DNA of 59,767 nucleotides, from contig JABFSN010000133.1 of the NCBI GenBank assembly GCA_013140575.1, positions 1-59,767 on the forward strand, given 5' to 3'. This document shows positions 1 to 8,809 of this stretch, in pieces (positions within the stretch are counted from its first letter, which is position 1; every line of letters starts with the position of its first letter). The DNA is from Phycisphaerales bacterium (GTDB lineage: Bacteria > Planctomycetota > Phycisphaerae > UBA1845). Under the pieces are notes generated by a model, which was given only the letters and a program-made list of their open reading frames with translations, had not been told where the DNA came from and made no database searches. The position numbers and the translations under genes are program-made.

Positions 1-129
1 TGAAACCCGCTCGGCGGGTCGGCGGGTGGGTGTCAGAATCGGGGGGTGGTTGCGTGCGAAGTTCGCGCCTATCGTTGAATTGGAGATGCTCGATGGTTGG
101 AATCCGGCGTCGGCCGGGGCGCAACGTCC

Positions 130-160
130 GACGGAGCTGTCGTGTTTGGACAGCTCCGTC
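130..160. repeat. 12-bp perfect inverted repeat downstream of the first gene
   Basis: The arms GACGGAGCTGTC and GACAGCTCCGTC are perfect complements around a 7-nt spacer. It lies about 45 bases past the stop of the minus-strand gene, so it could form the 3' hairpin of that mRNA. No T-run follows on either strand, so it is not a standard intrinsic terminator. I see no gene in bases 1-203. Confidence 0.5.
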
Positions 161-203
161 TGCTCCATACCGGCGTTGCCGGTCGTAGGGAAGTCACCAT
201 AGG

Positions 204-641
204 TCAGATCCGATCGGGCGTCGGGCCGGATCCCGACATCCCCCCGAACAGTTGAGCGCACAGATTCCGCAGGCTTTGGTACGTCTGCCGCAGCTGCGCG
301 ATCTCGGTCTCGACGTCGGCGATGTCGCCTTCAATCTCCGCGGCCTCGGCGTGCAGCGCCGCGAGGGTTTGCAGGTTGATCACGTGCTGCTCCTCGGACA
401 CGTCTCCCGCGCCGCCGGTCATCAGTTCGCTGATCTCCTGATTCACCTGATCGAGTTCGTTGTTCAGCGAGCCGAGCGTCGACTCGGCCTGTTGGATCGC
501 GCGGCCGACCGCCGCGATTTGTGCCAGCAACCGCGCCGCGGACGAACCCGCGACATCGATGTTTCGGGCGAATGCGCTCGTCGCCGCCAAAACCCCGACC
601 ACCCCGACCGTCCGCAGTGCGCGTACTTTCCTCGTAAACAT
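204..641 (-). CDS. small exported coiled-coil protein, function unknown
   Basis: 145 aa. The first ~25 residues form a signal peptide: basic MFTRKVRALR, then a hydrophobic stretch ending AAATSAFA-like before RNID, so signal peptidase I cleavage near residue 25 is likely. The rest is rich in Ala, Glu, Gln and Leu with heptad spacing (about residues 38-125), indicating one long coiled coil, interrupted by a Gly-rich turn (MTGGAGD). A purine-rich AAAGGGTGG lies just upstream of the ATG. It stands alone on its strand. The function is not recognised; a periplasmic structural or chaperone-like role would fit but is inference. Confidence 0.7.
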   Translation of the reverse strand: MFTRKVRALRTVGVVGVLAATSAFARNIDVAGSSAARLLAQIAAVGRAIQQAESTLGSLNNELDQVNQEISELMTGGAGDVSEEQHVINLQTLAALHAEAAEIEGDIADVETEIAQLRQTYQSLRNLCAQLFGGMSGSGPTPDRI

Positions 642-922
642 GATTCCACCCTTTCACTGATTTGGGGACCGCGTTGGATCCGGAAACGGCGTCGTCTGAT
701 TTGTTTCTTCGTCGTTTCCGCGTGCACGTCGGTGCACACTGTATGTACGGCGTCACGGGCGGATTCTGTCGGCCGGTCCGGCTCGATCAAAAAAACCGCA
801 TTCCCCATTCTGGAAACGCAGGTATCGGCAGTCGCGGTTCACGGCGCAACCGGATTCAACCCGTTGGGAATTGACGCGACCGCCGCAGCGCTGACATGCG
901 GCAGCCGGCGGCATGACGGGGT

Positions 923-2779
923 TCAGTTGGCCGCGATGGGGCGCCATTTGCGAATTGCGCCGACTGCGCCGGCCACGATCAGCGTGACCACCCCGCCCAT
1001 CGCCCACGCGGACGCCGCCGGAACACTAACCGCACACGCCGCGTCCGATTCGCAAATCGGCTCGTCGCAATCGGTCAACCCATTGCAATTGTTGTCCGTA
1101 TCATCGTCACACAATTCCGGCGCGGCCGCATGAATCAAGATGTTGGAATCGTTGCAATCAATGGCCGGTCCGTTCGGGCAGTCCGGCGAACCCGGATTGC
1201 CGTATCCGTCGCCGTCCCCGTCGAGACAGACCCCGGGCGGCGAGACGCCCGATACCTGATCAGCAGCCACGTTGTTCAGAACCGTCACCAACCCATCCGG
1301 GAACGTGACCTCGACTACGTCCACGACATTCGCGGCGCCGAGACCGAAATACGCCTCCGCCGGCTCCTGCCCCAGATAACTGGTCCCGGCCGCAATCAGC
1401 CGCATCTGGTTCAAACCGCCCGCCTGAATACGGACGACCGCGCCGATTGCGAAATGATTCAGTCCACCCGTCCGCGGCTGAACGACGAGGTAGTGTTGCT
1501 GCTGTCCGGGCGGCAACGTGGACTGATTCTCGAGCAGGCGCAACGGTCCGCCGCGGCAGGCCTGTACCAAATCGAGATCGCCGTCGCGGTCGTAATCGAA
1601 CGCGATCAGCGCCGCCCCCCAGAATGTGTCGTTGAACCCCACCGCGACCGACTCGTCGGAAAAGACGAACGGCGGCGCGCCGGGGTTTTGGAAGAACTTG
1701 GATTGGTCGTTGATGAACTCCTCCCCGGCCTTCCAGCCGTTGGTCGCGGCGATATCCAGCCACCCGTCGGCGTCCGCATCAAAAAACGTCGCGCCCCATC
1801 CCCAGCCGCCGTGGTCCACCCCGCTCGCCGCGGAAACTTCGCGAAACTCGAGCGTGCCACCGGACGAATCGTTGCGCAGAAGCACGTTGTGGAAGTTGAC
1901 GTTGTAGTCGATGTTGGTGACGTAGATATCGAAATCGCCGTCGTTGTCGTAATCGCCCAGCGACACGCCCATGTCGTGCATGGCGTTGGCCATCCCCGTC
2001 GCCGGCGCGACATCGACGAACGTACCGTCCGTCTGATTCCGCCAATAGCGGTTGGGCCCGTAGTCGATGGACTCGTAGAAATCACCCCACCCGTCCTCGT
2101 CGAAATCGACGAAGACGGCCTGGTGCCCCCACATTGCCGCGAGGCCCACGCCGCACGTTCCCGACACTTCGACGAACGCGCCATTTCCATTATTCAACAG
2201 CACGCGGGAACGGGAATTCCAGAACGGGACGAACAAGTCCACGTAGCCATCACGATTGAAATCGCCCGCGCACGGTCCGCTGAAATGTTGCGGTTGCAGC
2301 GCCTGCGCATCCGCCGGCATCGGCAGCATCAGTCCGGCGGCGACGGTGACGTCCGTGAATTGCGTCGGTGATTCCTGTCGGTACAGCCGAAACACCGTCG
2401 GATGCCCGATGACATCGTTGCCGACCAAAAGGTCGAGATCACGGTCGCCGTCGTAGTCAATCCACAATCCGGTTCGATTCGCGTTCATCGACGCCACCCC
2501 GGCCGCCGCGGCGATCTCCTCGAATTGCCCGTTGCCCAGGTTGCGATACAACTGGTCCGCGACGCCCGCGTCGTTGGGGATGAACAGATCGACGTCGCCG
2601 TCGTTGTCGTAGTCCGCCGCGGCCGCACCACCGCCGTGACCCGTCGTGATTGAATAGGGAAGAATGCCGCGAGCGGCCGACACATCCACAAATTGAATGG
2701 GCGGCGTCGCGCGCAGCAGGGACGCCGAATACGCAAAACACACCGGCACCGCAGTCGCCAACCAACGACGCGTTTTCAA
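923..2779 (-). CDS. exported FG-GAP/VCBS repeat protein with ASPIC/UnbV domain, MopE-like Cys repeats and C-terminal anchor
   Basis: About 618 aa from the chosen TTG start, which follows GAGGATCGAAA and opens directly on a signal peptide (LKTRRW, hydrophobic run, ending near LLRATPP). An ATG lies 72 bases further upstream but adds residues unlike a signal peptide. After the signal come several Ca-binding FG-GAP/VCBS repeats of the DxDxDG type (DYDNDGDVDLF, DFNRDGYVDLF, DYDNDGDFDIY, DYDRDGDLDLV), predicting a beta-propeller. An ASPIC/UnbV domain follows (HYLVVQPR to VTFPDG). Then a Cys/Asp-rich MopE-type stretch (CLDGDGDGYG, DCNDSN, ELCDDDTDNNCNG) and a C-terminal VPAASAWAMGG plus transmembrane helix plus RKWRP, resembling IPTL/PEP-CTERM sorting tails. 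Likely a cell-surface protein; ligand unknown. Confidence 0.85.
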   Translation of the reverse strand: MKTRRWLATAVPVCFAYSASLLRATPPIQFVDVSAARGILPYSITTGHGGGAAAADYDNDGDVDLFIPNDAGVADQLYRNLGNGQFEEIAAAAGVASMNANRTGLWIDYDGDRDLDLLVGNDVIGHPTVFRLYRQESPTQFTDVTVAAGLMLPMPADAQALQPQHFSGPCAGDFNRDGYVDLFVPFWNSRSRVLLNNGNGAFVEVSGTCGVGLAAMWGHQAVFVDFDEDGWGDFYESIDYGPNRYWRNQTDGTFVDVAPATGMANAMHDMGVSLGDYDNDGDFDIYVTNIDYNVNFHNVLLRNDSSGGTLEFREVSAASGVDHGGWGWGATFFDADADGWLDIAATNGWKAGEEFINDQSKFFQNPGAPPFVFSDESVAVGFNDTFWGAALIAFDYDRDGDLDLVQACRGGPLRLLENQSTLPPGQQQHYLVVQPRTGGLNHFAIGAVVRIQAGGLNQMRLIAAGTSYLGQEPAEAYFGLGAANVVDVVEVTFPDGLVTVLNNVAADQVSGVSPPGVCLDGDGDGYGNPGSPDCPNGPAIDCNDSNILIHAAAPELCDDDTDNNCNGLTDCDEPICESDAACAVSVPAASAWAMGGVVTLIVAGAVGAIRKWRPIAAN

Positions 2780-3075
2780 TTTTCGATCCTCGTTGCGGCC
2801 CGTTGAATTGCGATCCAACCGTGCGCCAACTCCGACCCGAGTGGCACCCACGAGCCCTACGAATCCGAATCGTACCGCATGGGCGGTCCCGGCACAAGCA
2901 AAATGCGCCTGCCCCGCGGACCGGGGGTGCGCGATGGAACCGGCAAGGTGATCCCGCTTCTGTTAGAACCGTGGGCGCAAGCCCGCGCATGGCCCGCGGG
3001 CGTTGGTCACCGGGCGTGCGCCCGGCGCACTGACAAAAACGGTCTTCGCGTACGTGACCATGAATCCGTGACGTG

Positions 3076-6000
3076 TCATTTCGACGCGTCGCCATCGCGA
3101 CCGGGCTGGACCAGCGCGTCGTAAAACCGCGCCTCGTCCACGCGCCCTCGTTGCCGCAGTTCGTCGGCCAGCGACCCGAAATCGCGACGAATCCCGAAAT
3201 ACCACCGCCCGGGATAGGCCCCGCGCGTCGCGGCCGGAACGGGTTTGAACCCGTATTCTTCCACGTCCGCCAACAGCGTGCCCATTTCGACCGGGCCGAC
3301 GTACACCACCTGCACCGCGCCGTCGCTGTCGATCAGCAAGCTGGTCGGCAACGGCGTTTCGCCCGGCTTGTATAGCAAATGGCGCAGCACGGCGTCGATT
3401 GTCTCCATCGTGGCTTCATCCGCCGTCCGGAATTTCAGACGCCGGTCTTCGCCCAGCCCGGCGACGACTTCATTGAACGTCGCCAGCGCGGCCGCATGTT
3501 TTTCCGGCTTGTCGACCGAAAGCGCGACAATTTCCAGTTTGGCGGCGTCAATCCGCTCGTGGGCCGCGGCAAGACCCTTCAGCTCGCCGATGCACGGCCC
3601 GCACCATTGCGCCCACAGGTTGACCAATCGTGCGGTCGGACGGTTCGACTTGCCAAACAATCCGCTCAATAACGTGTCGGGCAACGGCAACGGCGTCCGC
3701 AACACCACCCGCGCCGCGTCCGAAACCGCCGGCGGGGGCGGACCGGCGTCCATTTGAAACGGCTGAAACGCCGTCGATGTCGGCGCGGTCGATCCCTGCA
3801 TCAATCGGTAGCAACTTCCCGCGTCCAGATCGATCCACGTCTGCGGATCGCCGCCGGGCCAACGGACCACTACGCGATCAACCCGGCTTGCATCACCCAA
3901 CCCAAAATACAGCCGTTTGGTCGATTGCGACAAATAGCCATCACCGGCCATCAGCGTGCGTATCCAGCGTCTGTCGCCGACGGACACCTCCACCACGGCC
4001 CCGATCGCGTCCCGGTGGCACGTCGTCCCCGACAGTTCGAACGCAATGGAATGCCGCTCTCCGCCGGCGTTGTTTTGCAGGAACCGCAACTGCGGTCCGC
4101 TGCGGTTCCGCAGCCACATGTCCAGATCGCCGTCCCCGTCCCAGTCGGTCGACGCGACCGACCGGCCGTCGTCTTCGAAATCCAGACCGGTAACGGCCGA
4201 CACGTCGGCGAACGTCCCGTCCTTCAGATTCAAAAACGAAACGTCGCGCTCATGCCCGCTCCACGACCACCCCGTATCCATCAACTGCGTCATCGCCACC
4301 CAGCCGCGCACGTAGCCGTCGGTCGGGCCGCTCTCCGTCGGTGAACGCGACGCCACGCGCCGCCAGAAAAAACTTCACAAATCGTCCTTGCGATCGTTGG
4401 TCAAAAATCCGTTCGGCACGAACAGGTCGTCCCACCCGTCGTTGTTGAAATCCACGAACTTCGCACCCCACGCCCACCGCCCCATCCGCACGCCGGCCGC
4501 GTCGCTGATGTCGTCGAATCGACCGTCTCCGCGGTTCACGAACAACGAATTGCCCAGGCTGTGCCGTTGGATTTGTTCCCGCATCGACGGCGCGGCATCG
4601 GATTTGAACCGCGGTTGATACGCGATCCGCTGACCCGCCGACGAAAACATATTGCTGACGTACAAGTCGAAATCGCCGTCCCGATCGAAATCCGACCATG
4701 TCGCCCCCATCCCCGCGGCCTGATCCTCGACTCCCGCCTCGCCGGCCACGTCCACGAACTTCGCGCCGTCATTGCGATACAGGTTGTTCCGCCCGAAATC
4801 GTTGACCACGTGCAGATCGGAATCGCCGTCGCCGTCGTAATCGATCCACGTCGCCGCCAGGCTGAACCGCGTGTTGTTCACGTTCAGCCCCACCTCGGTC
4901 GTCACGTCGACGAAACCGGCCTCGCCGTCGTTCCGCAACATGTGATTCGGCGGCCCGTTGTTCGCGTCGTGAAGGGGCATCGGCACGCTGACCCCGTAAC
5001 GCAGGTTCACGTACCGGCATCCATAAACGTCGAGATCGCCGTCGAGGTCATAGTCGGCCACCGCCAGCGAATAGAACGACGCCGGCGACGACGCCCGCAT
5101 TCCGCGAAACGGCGTGAAATGCCCCCGCCCGTCGTTTTTCTGATAGACGATCGTCGGGCCGATGGCGCACAACAGGTCCTGATCGCCGTCGTTGTCCATG
5201 TCCGCCAGGATGACCCCCTTGGTGTCGTCCAGCCACGCCACGCCGGCCTCGTCGGCCGTGTCCTTGACCGTGCCGTCGCCCTGCTGCACAAGCAGTTTGT
5301 TCGGCAACCCGGTTCCCATGGCCACGTAGATGTCGTCCCGCCCGTCGCCGTTTACGTCGCCGACCGCGATCCCGTTGTGACCCATGAAATTCAGTTCGCC
5401 CAGCGCGTCGGTGCGGCCGAACCAGTATTCGCCGCCGCGGGCAAGTTGTCGCCACGCGGCCGCGTCGCGCAGGACCGCCCCAGTACAATCCACCCAAGCG
5501 CTGTTCCGCGTGTCCACCTCGCTGAACGAATCGACTTGAATGGACCCAATCAACGGATGCTCGACGCCATCGGTGGATGACCAGGCCACGCGCCAATGCC
5601 CATCGTATTGAAACGCCCGCCCGCCGTTTTTGTCCGTCGGCCGCGCGAACGCCTGAAACAAGACGTGCGTCACGAATCGCCGATCGTCGATCCGTTCAAC
5701 GCCGACCGTCTTGAATGCGAACCGCCATTCCGCGGGATGCGGAACCGCCGCCAGCAGCGAGCGCACGGCCGCTGCACGGTTACCGGCCGCCGGAATCGGT
5801 TCCCCAGCCCGCTGCCAGCGTCGTATATCGTACCCATCGATCGAATACCGCTCCCCGCCGTCCGGGCGCAGGAATTCCACGATCGCCGCGTCCGTGAAAA
5901 AACCGCGCAGCGTCTCCCCGATTCCGTCGGAATCACCGCCGGCCGCTTTCCGTAGCGCCTCCCCGAATTGTTTCAACCGGGCTGATGCGGCGACGTACGC

Positions 6001-6189
6001 CTTCTCCGTTTCCCAATCGTCGGCCAACGGATCGGCAATCGCCGTGAGCGCCTCGACGGAATCGACCGCGCCGCCGGGCGCCTGATCGGTTTGCGCATTC
6101 GCCAATCCATTGGGTGGCCAACACGACACCACGGCGATCATCGCCGTGAAGGTTCGATCCCGATTCGCGTTCTTAATCTGACCCGTCAT
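3076..6189 (-). CDS. CRTAC1-like FG-GAP/UnbV protein fused to a thioredoxin-fold (TlpA/ResA) domain, interrupted by one in-frame UGA
   Basis: Two long open stretches lie in the same frame, separated only by TGA at 4375-4377; the six codons after it (S F F W R R) lead straight into the second stretch. Start chosen at the ATG that opens a signal peptide (MTGQIKNANRDR, then a hydrophobic segment ending NGLANAQ); the longer open frame upstream covers repeat DNA. Order: signal peptide; about 200 residues of unknown helical domain; FG-GAP repeats (DVNGDGRDD, DMDNDGDQD, DYDLDGDLD, DYDGDGDSD, DFDRDGDFD); the UGA; another repeat (DWDGDGDLDMW); ASPIC/UnbV (IGAVVEVSVGDRRW to VVVRWPGG); then a redoxin domain with WAQWCGPC active site (CxxC). 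Total about 1037 codons. It is either a selenoprotein-like readthrough gene or a nonsense-mutated pseudogene; domains on both sides are intact and codon use is normal, so decay, if any, is recent. Confidence 0.75.
4347..4377 (-). promoter_or_regulatory. in-frame UGA with SECIS-like stem-loop just downstream
   Basis: Read on the minus strand, TGA is followed by 11 nt (AGTTTTTTCTG) and then GCGGCG-CGTGG-CGTCGC, a 6-bp stem with one G-U pair and a 5-nt loop whose second base is G. Bacterial SECIS elements typically have an apical loop about 16-37 nt after the UGA with a G among the first two loop bases; here the loop starts 17 nt after. GC-rich DNA makes short hairpins common, so this is a candidate only. 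Confidence 0.35.
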
Positions 6190-6590
6190 TTGTAGGGCGG
6201 GTTTTACCCGCCATCTTGTGGCACGGGCATCCTGCCCGTGTTGCCCGGGCGCGGGTGCCCCATCCATCGGGCAGCGATGTGTCGGGGCCCGATGATCGAC
6301 TCGCGAGGGGTTATCCTTCCGCGCGCCGCCGCGGGTCCGTCGGTGCGAGAATCCCTTCTGGTACGTCCGCTGCTCTGAAAACACAGTCAACTGTGACGCA
6401 CTTTCCGCCCGGAGGGCGCACGACCTTAGCCAGGGACTTCAGTCCCTGGATGACGACCTCTTTATGACCTCCGCCCGGAGGGCGGACGGACCGTGTTCGT
6501 CGCCGGCCCGGATTCCGCACTTCTTATTCATGTCCAATGGCGATTATCGCGATCGTGTTTCCTGGTGCGAGAATCCCTTTTCGAACCCAC
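6190..6590. repeat. cluster of short dispersed palindromes
   Basis: This gene-free stretch holds several short hairpins of the kind scattered through planctomycete intergenic DNA: TAGGGCGGGTTTTACCCGCC, CACGGGCATCCTGCCCGTG, CCAGGGACTTCAGTCCCTGG, and two copies of CGCCCGGAGGGCG flanking the last one. They sit between the FG-GAP/redoxin gene and the sulfur amino-acid gene. No coding potential is apparent. They could act as transcript ends or be passive repeat elements. Confidence 0.7.
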
Positions 6591-6621
6591 GCTCGCGGTA
6601 GTCCCTTCGCGCTCCGATCCC

Positions 6622-7785
6622 CTACCCCAACGCCTGCTCCAAATCCGCGATCAGATCGTCCGCGTCCTCAATTCCCACGCTCAACCGCACTAGGCTGTCC
6701 GTGATCCCCCGCTTCTCGCGTATCTCCTTCGGAATCGACGCATGCGTCATGATCGCCGGGTGGTTCAACAACGACTCCACGCCCCCCAGTGATTCCGCCA
6801 GCGAAAACAACTTCACCCGTTTGCAAAACCGGAAGCACCGCTCGCGGTCACCCTTGATCACGAACGTCACGATCCCGCCGAACCCGCGCATCTGCCGCTC
6901 GGCCAACGCCCGGTCGGGGTGTGACGACAGGCTCGGATAAATCACCCGCTCCAATTCCCGATGCCCGTCAAAATGCTCCGCCACGCGCCGCGCATTGTGG
7001 CAATGCTGCTTCATTCGCAACGACAACGTCTTGATCCCCCGATGCGCCAGATAGCAATCGAACGGCCCCGGCACCCCGCCGGCCGCGTTCTGATAGAACG
7101 AAACCGGCTCCATGTCCGCCTTTTTCTTGACGATCACCGCCCCGCCGATCACGTCCGAATGCCCCCCGATGTACTTCGTCGTGCTGTGAATGACGTAGTC
7201 CGCCCCCAACTCGATCGGCCGCTGCAACACCGGCGTCGCGAAGGTATTGTCCACCGCCAGCTTCGCCCCCACACCGTGCGTCACGTCGGCCAACGCCCTG
7301 ATGTCGAGCACGCGCAGCATCGGATTCGTCGGCGACTCGATCCACACCAGCTTCGTCTTGCCGTCCATCAACGCCTTGAACGCCGCCGGCGACGTATCCT
7401 CCGAATACCGCGCCTGCAACCCCCAATGCTTGAACACCCGTTCGAGCAACCGGTACGTCCCCCCGTATGCGTCCGCGAACGCCACCACGTTGTCCCCCGG
7501 CCGCATGGTGTGAAAAATCGCATTCGTCGCCGCCAACCCCGACGCAAACGCCGCGGCCGCCTCACCTCCCTCGGCCGCCGCCAGCACCGCCTCGAAATTG
7601 GCCCGCGTCGGATTGGCCGACCGCGAATACTCGTACCCTTTGTGAACCCCGGGCGACTCCTGCGTGTAGGTGGTAGTGACGTGTATCGGCGGTATCGTCG
7701 CCCCCGTCACACTCTCGGCCTCCTGCCCCGCATGAATCAACAACGTCTCAAGTTTCATTGCGTCCCGTTTCATTTTCGATTCCAT
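6622..7785 (-). CDS. PLP-dependent Cys/Met metabolism enzyme (cystathionine gamma-synthase / gamma-lyase type)
   Basis: 387 aa, the usual size for the Cys/Met metabolism PLP family. Seen: N-terminal TLLIHAGQE, PPIHVTTTYTQ and YEYSRSANPTR near residue 50 (PLP phosphate contacts), FASGLAATNAIF, IESPTNPMLRV, LAVDNTFATP, and the PLP-lysine motif HSTTKYIGGHSD near residue 200. The C-terminal SLGGVESLLNHPA and LVRLSVGIED are standard. It catalyses beta/gamma elimination or gamma-replacement with cystathionine or homoserine esters in the cytosol; sequence alone does not separate synthase (MetB) from gamma-lyase or homocysteine synthase. Three in-frame ATGs (codons 1, 5, 10) compete and none has a good ribosome site; the third, opening MKLETLLIHAG, matches family starts best. 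Stands alone between repeat clusters. Confidence 0.9.
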   Translation of the reverse strand: MESKMKRDAMKLETLLIHAGQEAESVTGATIPPIHVTTTYTQESPGVHKGYEYSRSANPTRANFEAVLAAAEGGEAAAAFASGLAATNAIFHTMRPGDNVVAFADAYGGTYRLLERVFKHWGLQARYSEDTSPAAFKALMDGKTKLVWIESPTNPMLRVLDIRALADVTHGVGAKLAVDNTFATPVLQRPIELGADYVIHSTTKYIGGHSDVIGGAVIVKKKADMEPVSFYQNAAGGVPGPFDCYLAHRGIKTLSLRMKQHCHNARRVAEHFDGHRELERVIYPSLSSHPDRALAERQMRGFGGIVTFVIKGDRERCFRFCKRVKLFSLAESLGGVESLLNHPAIMTHASIPKEIREKRGITDSLVRLSVGIEDADDLIADLEQALG

Positions 7786-7795
7786 AGATCAATCT

Positions 7796-8060
7796 CGTAG
7801 GGTGGGCACTGCCCACCTCTTCGCATGGTCGCGACGCGAGGACTGGTGGGCAGTGCCCACCCTACAAAGCTCGTCGCTCTTCCTCGCCCGCGACCCACCA
7901 CTATTCAATTAGCCCCGAAGGGGCGACAGTCAATAGCCGGGGGCGTCAGCCCCCGGTGGCGTCATCAACACAAACAAGCCCCAACGGGGCGACGGACGCT
8001 GGCAGCCAAGAGCCCGGCGTAGATTTCAGAACCCCGGACGCCAGTCCGGGGCCGACCGGC
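7796..8060. repeat. dispersed palindrome cluster with paired inverted copies
   Basis: Contains GTAGGGTGGGCACTGCCCACC and, about 20 bases on, its inverted copy GGTGGGCAGTGCCCACCCTAC, so the two units also form one larger inverted repeat. These are followed by GCCCCGAAGGGGC, CCGGGGGCGTCAGCCCCCGG, GCCCCAACGGGGC and CCCCGGACGCCAGTCCGGGG. Six palindromes within 265 bases and no credible gene. Likely non-autonomous repeat elements or transcript-end structures; they mark the chromosomal part of the window and become rare to the right of the tRNA. Confidence 0.7.
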
Positions 8061-8206
8061 TCAGCGCCGCGACGAAACCACAACGCTCGCCACCTCGATA
8101 CGGCCCGCCACTCCCGCGGTGGCTTCTGATGCCGAGCGACACCCCCGCGTTTCGATCGCAGCCCCTGGCATGGCCGCAGCCATGGGCGGCCTTGCCTTTT
8201 TCAAAC

Positions 8207-8809
8207 CTATTCCGCCAACCGCCTGTTCAACATTTCGTGCAACCGCTCGAAATGAGGCAGTTGATCCTTCAATACGCCGGCATCCAACTCCGCCACCACC
8301 CGAAACGACCTCTTCCCCTTCTTGTATGGCCCTTTGCAACCCTCCGTCGCCCTCTCCAGTCCGTTTTGAACGTCGTCCTTGCTCTTGTTCTCCAAATCGT
8401 TCATCGCCGGCAGCGCATTCTCCCGAAACCCCTGACCGAAAACCCTCCGCAGCGTCCCCCGATCCGCCACGATCCATGTCTCCATGCACTGCACCATCAA
8501 CTGCGCCTGATCCTCCGCGGTTCCCCTCGGCCGCTTCCATTGGTCGTCCTTCCGATTCTTCAAGTGCGTCCACGGATCCGTCGTCACCGCGGTCTCGCTG
8601 TCCACGAGAAGGACCGGGTAGTAACTCCGCCCGGCCTCCGCCATCGCATTCTGAAAGTCCTTGAACGTCTCCGCCCGCGATCCGCCGGGAACGATTTGCA
8701 ACATGCGCCCGTTCAACTTCGCGTTCTCCAGCAGCGCCCGAAACCCCGCGCGGCACTCCTTGTCCGGCGCTCCCCGGCCGCCGCCCTCGACGTAAATGTG
8801 GACTTTCAC
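8207..8809 (-). CDS. DUF4276 family protein (TOPRIM-like), partner of the upstream ATPase
   Basis: 200 aa from a GTG start whose GTGA overlaps the stop of the ATPase gene; CGGAGG sits just upstream. The longer open frame has no better start and overlaps the ATPase. It begins VKVHIYVEGGG and later has PVLLVDSETAV, which suit the Glu (VEGGG) and Asp motifs of TOPRIM-type nucleases; DUF4276 proteins are thought to belong there (family knowledge, not provable here). The mid-region MVQCMETWIVADR is typical of the family. The C-terminus is helical and basic. Translational coupling to an ABC/OLD-type ATPase suggests a two-gene effector complex, analogous in layout to the AriA-AriB pair of PARIS; defence function is inferred. 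Confidence 0.8.
   Translation of the reverse strand: MKVHIYVEGGGRGAPDKECRAGFRALLENAKLNGRMLQIVPGGSRAETFKDFQNAMAEAGRSYYPVLLVDSETAVTTDPWTHLKNRKDDQWKRPRGTAEDQAQLMVQCMETWIVADRGTLRRVFGQGFRENALPAMNDLENKSKDDVQNGLERATEGCKGPYKKGKRSFRVVAELDAGVLKDQLPHFERLHEMLNRRLAE

Noticed and set aside
1130-2371. 413-codon plus-strand frame opposite the FG-GAP gene
   Set aside because: Arg/Val/Ile-rich antisense shadow of the DxDxDG repeats; no ribosome site and no domain.
4357-4377. Frameshift between two separate genes in the FG-GAP/redoxin locus
   Set aside because: The frames are identical on both sides; a single in-frame UGA is the only interruption.
4561-5580. 339-codon plus-strand frame opposite the second FG-GAP gene
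   Set aside because: Same antisense artefact of repeat-rich, GC-rich DNA.
6961-7800. 279-codon frame opposite the cystathionine gamma-synthase-type gene
   Set aside because: Arg/His/Pro-rich shadow; the opposite strand has all catalytic motifs.
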